NCBI GenBank assembly: GCA_001683735.1
Contig: LUGG01000013.1
Span: 620,001-684,000, forward strand
Length of the DNA stretch: 64,000 nt
Direction: 5' to 3'
From: Grifola frondosa
Taxonomy: Eukaryota > Basidiomycota > Agaricomycetes > Polyporales > Grifolaceae
Shown here: positions 58,735-64,000 of the stretch, piece by piece
Position numbering within the stretch: position 1 is the first letter of the stretch
How the letters are laid out: every line of letters begins with the position of its first letter
Position numbers and translations under genes: made by a program
Notes under the pieces: generated by a model
Seen by the model: the letters and a program-made list of their open reading frames with translations, nothing else
Told to the model about the DNA's origin: nothing
Database searches by the model: none

Positions 58735-61082
58735 GCATACAGAGAAGCAGCTTGATAGAAATAGTAGTAAAATCCCTGGAAGCGAGACAGGAAGGAGGGC
58801 GTCACCGGCGATGATGAGGAGAGGACCGTGGATAGTCGTCTGGCGACGGGTCGCTCGCTTGCCCGCAGCGGTGGAAGAAGGAGAGCAGGGACTCGAGAGG
58901 CGTCTGCGAGGAAGCGAGCGTCGATGTCCAAGGAAGAAAAGAGAAAAGACGCGCGAGGAATTAATATTAATGAGGATGGTCAGGCCCGGGCAATGACGGG
59001 GTGAAGCGCTAGAGGAACTCGGAGTTCGGGATGTAGAGGCTGTACAGACTAAGACTTGACTTTATTGAGACTGTCGACGCCGACAGAATCGAATTGCCAT
59101 GTCGACGTGACACGCCATGTATCCCACTCTCCATCATCGTTCCACCGTTCCTCCTCCTTTCCCGAGTACATCGGCACTTATTCGCAGCAAAGAGGGTGTG
59201 GGAGATTGGGTGGGAGGTCGGGACGCAGATACGGCCTAGTGGTGCCACAGAGCCGTGCATCGTGTTCCAACTCTGGCACAGAAGATGAGAGTCCGGAGAA
59301 AGCACGAGTTCGTGACGTTACGGTGTCACGATCGTCACGTTATCACAAATTTTATCAAAATCTGCAATCCGATTCGATCTGATCATATCGATGCGATCTC
59401 GTGTATCAATCGACATCATTTCAGGCGCCTATATTTTGACTTTTCGTAGCTTTCTGCTCACGAGCTGCTCTGCTCAACACCTTTGGTATGGAAATTTCGC
59501 AGCATTTTGACCCACAATATGATAGTTTTTCTCACCTGAACTCCAGGACTTTGGCGATTTTTTATCCGCTGAGCTTCTGTCGTCTCCGCGACGTGCCTCG
59601 AGGATCGTCGCCATCACCGCTGTAACCTATCGATCCTCTTCTGGCTACACCCTCTTTCCGCAGTCGCCACCATCAGTATCAACGCAGCCGATTAAACCGC
59701 TCTTTGCTATTGTCTGTTCATTTGTATAACAGTCAGAGAGATGCCAACTGAGTACATTATCGCGACCTTCATTGTAAGTGATTTATATGTTTAGTGACCC
59801 TCATTACCTTTATGCGACGTCCTGTAGTGTCAAACATCATGTGCTTAGAACCCTTGCATCGCCCCCCAAGCCGCTTAGAACGCCTTACGGGCGTGTTATC
59901 GTTGCCTGCAGGCAAGTCCAAGCACGTAGCGCTGAGACCATCTGTTGTTGCTGATTGCGGCGTTATCAAATTTGCTCGGATGCACCTGGATGCACCTGCC
60001 ATTACATTATGCATTGGCCTATCGCATACGAAGACGCTTTCTCCGCAGTCATCCTTCTGAAGACACCGACAGCACGCATTGCGTGTGTACAGTCTTGGCG
60101 TTCTGGAAAGGAGAATCGAGCGACGCAAGTGTCATGGACCGTATCTTTTGCCTGTACTGAGATTCTGAGACGGTACGGTCAAATATAACTAGATCATGGG
60201 GTACTGTGTGAGCATTCCGGCTTCACTCCTACTACGATTGTATATCATAAAAGAGCGTTAATTAAGACAGGAATATCTTGTTTCTATTACACAAAGCAAC
60301 CAGTCCCTGATTTCATGACGATGCAGGCATGTCAACTCTTAGGCTCTGTCAGAAAACACATGTGACATCGGCTCGCCCGATAGAGCCCTTTCATCGCTAG
60401 CCCTCGTGTACGATGGAGACTTCTGCTTACTCAGGCTCGTTCTCTACGGATCTATTGCAGAAACAGGAACGAACGGAGGATCACTTGACATAGCATTGAG
60501 GCGCGCAGCCTTTGTTATCTCTGTGCAACTTGCATCAGTCAAGTTAAGTTATTCCTGTACAGCGTCGTTATCATCCCCACCCCCTGTCCGGCTCATTATA
60601 CCCTGGCATGTGGCGAAAAAATCGTACTCCTCGTGGATGCATAGTTTGCGTGCCGTCCGTGCTTGAAGAACGCGTACACGAACAATTAAGACGCGACGCG
60701 ATCATGTGATGGGAAAGACCTTCCAAAGTGAGATCGCTTGTGTCCAAGCCCCAAAGAGATTCTTTCTTTCTCTCATGAACTCTAGCTACGCTGTTTTGTG
60801 AAAAGCAACGCTCTGTATATCTACTTGGATTGCGCTATTCTGACTGCCTTGGCAAATTCTCATTGACGATTGTTGCTCTGCTTCTGCATTAGGGTCAAAT
60901 ATATACACCACTGCCTCCGAGTTACCACAAATCCTCCGAGCTGCGTTGCCCGCGAGCTCATTAGGCTGAGAGACTACACTCCATATGGACCATATGTGAT
61001 AGGGTGTGTCGTGCAGCCCAGCATACTCGGAAACGTACCCACACGCACCCCATCCTCGTCTCCGTCTCCGTCCCTACCCGCA
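58735..61082. other. Divergent interval with possible upstream exons
   Basis: 2.3 kb between the two divergent genes. The left 100 nt continue the membrane-protein frame in minus orientation as a likely signal-peptide exon. ATGCCAACTGAG at 59741 starts an 11-codon frame (MPTEYIIATFI) that ends exactly at a consensus GTAAGT donor, like a first coding exon, but no following exon could be joined. A short direct repeat GATGCACCTG occurs twice at 59979-59998. Nothing else was recognised. Confidence 0.4.
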
Positions 61083-63790
61083 ATGATGCAACGCCCCGCG
61101 TCGCCTACAGATTTTCCATTGCCGGGTACCGCTGCCTATCTACCGGACCTCGTTTCACGCATCCGTGATGCGCATCCTGATCTTCCTCTCGATCCGGTAA
61201 TTCTCCAGTCGCTCCTCCTTTGCATCGTGGCGCAGACCCGCTCGCCATCGACTGTTGCAGGCGGGAACGAGGATAGCGCGACTGCGGGACGCGCGGGCCT
61301 GAATCTAATCTTGAGGACACGGGAAGAGGACATAGGCCTCGTTCTTAATTTAGCTGCGCTGGTGAGTGTGCATTATACACTTCGGGTTCCGCCTCTTTCC
61401 TGCTGTGTGCATGTTCGAACGGCTACATGCGCGGATGCGATTCCTTCCTCGCTAGTTTCGAGCCTGCATGGAAATGCTGGCACTTTTCTAGTGTGAGTGG
61501 ATACCTCTGCGTCCGTACGTCGTGACGTATGTACGTGCAACATCTTCTATCCCCACTGTATTGCCTATGCCTGTGCATCTGCCTCCGTTGCCCCGCAACA
61601 GAGGAAGCAGATACATATACGAAGCTCAATGACACCTTACCTCATTATTAAATCTAACCCTTTATATCGAAATTCTCTGCTCTTCGTGACGTGACTTTGC
61701 GATCTGCAAAATGCCTTTTTATTTTAAGTCTACTTGACCCGAATAATCACCGCAACGATTCACAACTAATAAGTAATGTGTTCCCTTTGCGCTGGTGCTG
61801 GACTCGTTACTACATTTTGAGTTAAATGCACGGTGATGGATATTCCCCACCGTAGCTATTCTCATACAGTGACGTCTCAGCGGGATTGCGGCGCCCGAGA
61901 TGTCTTCCAAAATTCATACATTCAGTCTCTGCCGTAGGTCTCACGCTCATTCAACAGTTCCTTACCACCATCTTCGGCCTGCCCACGCATAAACATAAAG
62001 TCGCACAAAAGCCCCATCCCGCCGTTCCGCGCCGGGCGCATGCCCACCCTCCACTTCGCCGGGTCACAGCCGACGACCCAGACGTATTCCTCCGCTCGCT
62101 GTTCTTCCCGCGCACCGCTCTCCTCTCCCGGCTCAGCAGCGTGCCCCGTCCGCGCTCACACCTCAGTGCCGATACGTCGCGCACGGGGAAGATCCCTCGC
62201 GGGCTTGGTCATACGCCGCAGCGTTCCCTGTCGAACTCGACGCCCGCCCCCAACCAGTCTCCCGAATCCGTAGACGAGGAAGACTACTTCTTCGACGCGT
62301 CTTCACTCGCGTCCTCCCGCCGCGCCCTGCTGCCTGGAGGCACCTTAGGGTCATCACTCCGCTCACGCGGTTCTCGCTGGGGGCCGCAGGCGCAGCGGAC
62401 CGATCCTCTCCCGCTAGCGGCCATGTTCGCGACTCCGGGTACGACGGCAGCTGTGCCTGACGCCGCGGTGACCCTAGTGCAAGGTTCTCCTGATAGTGAT
62501 AATGGGGGGGAAACTGGATTGACAAGCCTGATTATGCCGAAAGCCGTCGTAGTGTCGGGGCTTGAGCTCGCGGGGATGCCTGCACAGCGGGCGCTGCTCC
62601 AGGTCCTGCTAGAGCGCAAGCTGGTAATCGAGGAGAGTGAAGACGACGATGGCATGGACGGAGGGACGTGGAACCTCCCCGATGGCTTTATAATGGTATA
62701 CGTATGTAAATGGGATCCACAAGAGCGCCCACCGCTGTTGCGAGGCTTGGTGCGTGTCTCCCAACGAATATCGAGTATCTAACCTCACAGTCACTTTGAC
62801 ATCATAGTTGGACAAGTTTGCCATGAGCGCAGACATCTCCCTTCCGTCCTCCGCCAGACAAGCATATGGTGCTTATCGTATGACATATGCACCCTCTGTA
62901 CGCAGTTCACCGTTCCTATCTCCGTCCTCCCTCCCGCAGCCCGCACATCCACTCTCCCCCACCTCCGAAGGCTCCTCTACACCTACGCCCTCCCGCCGCA
63001 ACGTCCAGCTCCCTACCTCACCCCTGCAGCCACTCCCGTCCCCCGTCATCTCTCCCTCCGAGCTCGCATACCTTCGCACACTCTCCCGTCCCGCCGCTAC
63101 CCCTGGCCCCCTCACGCGCCTGTGTGAACGGGCCGCAGCGCCACAGCCATACGCAGTGCTGCATCCCTCACTCGCGACGTACCTGCTCGACCTGTTCGCG
63201 GCCGCGCGGCACCACCCCGCGCTGGACGGCACGCTGCTCACGCTACATGCGCACACAGACGCGGACGCGCTCGCGCGCGCATTCCGCGTGCTCGGCGGGG
63301 ACACGGTCGGCGCGACGCTCGTCGCGGAGGAGGCGAGTGACGCGCTGCGCGTGAGCCTCCACGGAAGCTCGGATGGGTCGACCGGCGAGGGCCGTAGCTG
63401 GTCGGAGGACCACGCTAGCCCGGAATGGATGGGACTAGGGGGAAGCAGGGCGTGTGGGCGAGGGCGCAGGGACAGACGGCCAGCTCGGTTGAGAGCAAGG
63501 GTGTGGAGGTGCACGTGAGTGTGGAGGGGCCGGAGAATGGGAGTGTGCAAACACCTGCGCAGGAGCAGGCGCGAGCGCGTGCGGAAGTGTGGGACGTGTC
63601 GGAGGTGGATATCGCGCGCGTCTTTCCCCGCGTCGTGTCGCACCGTCTGCGGGTGCGGGATGGGCCTGAGCACGAGGTGCTGGGGAGCTTGGTTTGGCCG
63701 GCCGTGGAAGGGAAGGAGACGTCAGAGGTGCTGGGGTGGGAGAGGAAAACGGTGAAGGAGATCTTAGTTGGCATCCTTGCGGACGTTTAG
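61083..63790 (+). CDS. Magnesium-chelatase-like AAA-related protein, no Walker A seen
   Basis: Resembles fungal hypothetical proteins annotated as Mg-chelatase-like. Exon 1: TAAYLPDLVSRIRDAHPDLP and LNLILRTREEDIGLVLNLAAL. Exon 2, after a 596-nt intron (61362-61957): FLTTIFGLPTHKHKV and a short ADDPDVFLRSLFFP block. Later come PKAVVVSGLELAGMPAQRALL and DGFIMVYVCKWDPQERPPLL, placed like the Walker B/sensor region of ChlI, and LDKFAMSADI. The lid-like C-terminal block is LHPSLATYLLDLFAAARHH. No GxxxxGK(S/T) is visible, so ATP binding is doubtful. Fungi make no chlorophyll, so the chelatase name reflects fold only. A G5 at 63438-63442 should be G6 to continue into GKQGVWARAQ. The start is one of two adjacent ATGs, 61083 or 61086. 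Confidence 0.65.
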
Positions 63791-64000
63791 CAACGGCGCA
63801 GAATATCAAGCACTTAATCATAATTAATGTAGCCTATACATACATGTAGTCGTACAGTCTTGCACATTCTCTGATTCTGGAGGGGAATCAGCATTCACAT
63901 TTTGTTCCATTTCTCGCATGTGTTTTTAACTTTCTGAACACGATATTTATTCCCAATACCAGTTAGTATCTACTGTTCTTCGAGGTAATCATCGTAGTCA

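Noticed and set aside
61515..61853. Short stems in the 596-nt Mg-chelatase-like intron (TACGTC/GACGTA; ACGGTG/CACCGT)
   Set aside because: Six-bp stems are expected by chance in an intron this long.
62873..63673. 266-codon open frame on the minus strand
   Set aside because: It is a GC-rich antisense shadow of the Mg-chelatase-like gene, with Arg/Ser/Pro-rich composition and no domain.
1..64000. tRNA, rRNA, snoRNA, CRISPR and intact transposons
   Set aside because: I looked for B-box-like GTTCRANNC contexts, C/D boxes in ribosomal-protein introns, repeated spacers and transposase or reverse-transcriptase motifs by eye and found none that held up.

Overview
The window looks like nuclear DNA of a filamentous basidiomycete, most likely an Agaricomycete close to the Polyporales. 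Housekeeping genes are cut by many 50-65 nt GT-AG introns, the proteins read best as their basidiomycete versions, and intergenic gaps are mostly 0.3-0.9 kb. No rRNA, tRNA, CRISPR, intact transposon or virus-like sequence was found.

Layout. 0-3 kb: a broken LRR/F-box-like fragment and a BTB protein. 3-9.3 kb: divergent SEY1 (ER fusion GTPase) and acetoacetyl-CoA synthetase. 9.7-12.2 kb: a hypothetical protein with an HQLGH motif and a membrane-protein remnant. 12.2-20.1 kb: two type II membrane glutaredoxins (one without its catalytic Cys) flanking a tandem duplication with two BTB genes (second one broken) and a HAD phosphatase. 20.4-31.7 kb: COG2 and VPS8 converging tail to tail, then a Cti6-like PHD protein. 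31.8-36 kb: threonine dehydratase and a HAD-terpene cyclase fusion. 36-38.8 kb: gene-poor. 38.8-46 kb: a small complex I subunit, TOP1, CDP-diacylglycerol synthase and RPS23. 46-54 kb: a MetX-like hydrolase, two F-box proteins and palC. 54.7-63.8 kb: a large single-pass membrane protein with a duplicated ectodomain and a Mg-chelatase-like protein.

How the genes relate. Several serve the endomembrane system (SEY1, COG2, VPS8, the glutaredoxins, CDS1, palC), but spacing and strand give no sign of co-regulation beyond shared divergent promoters. The HAD-terpene cyclase is the only clear specialised-metabolism gene and has no P450, transporter or regulator beside it.

Two cautions. At least seventeen genes or exons change frame without a plausible intron; most need one base added in a short homopolymer, even in essential genes such as TOP1, SEY1 and VPS8, so the assembly probably contains uncorrected indels. 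Gene ends given here span those breaks. Splice sites were assigned by eye from GT/GC-AG signals and remembered family conservation; no alignment was run.
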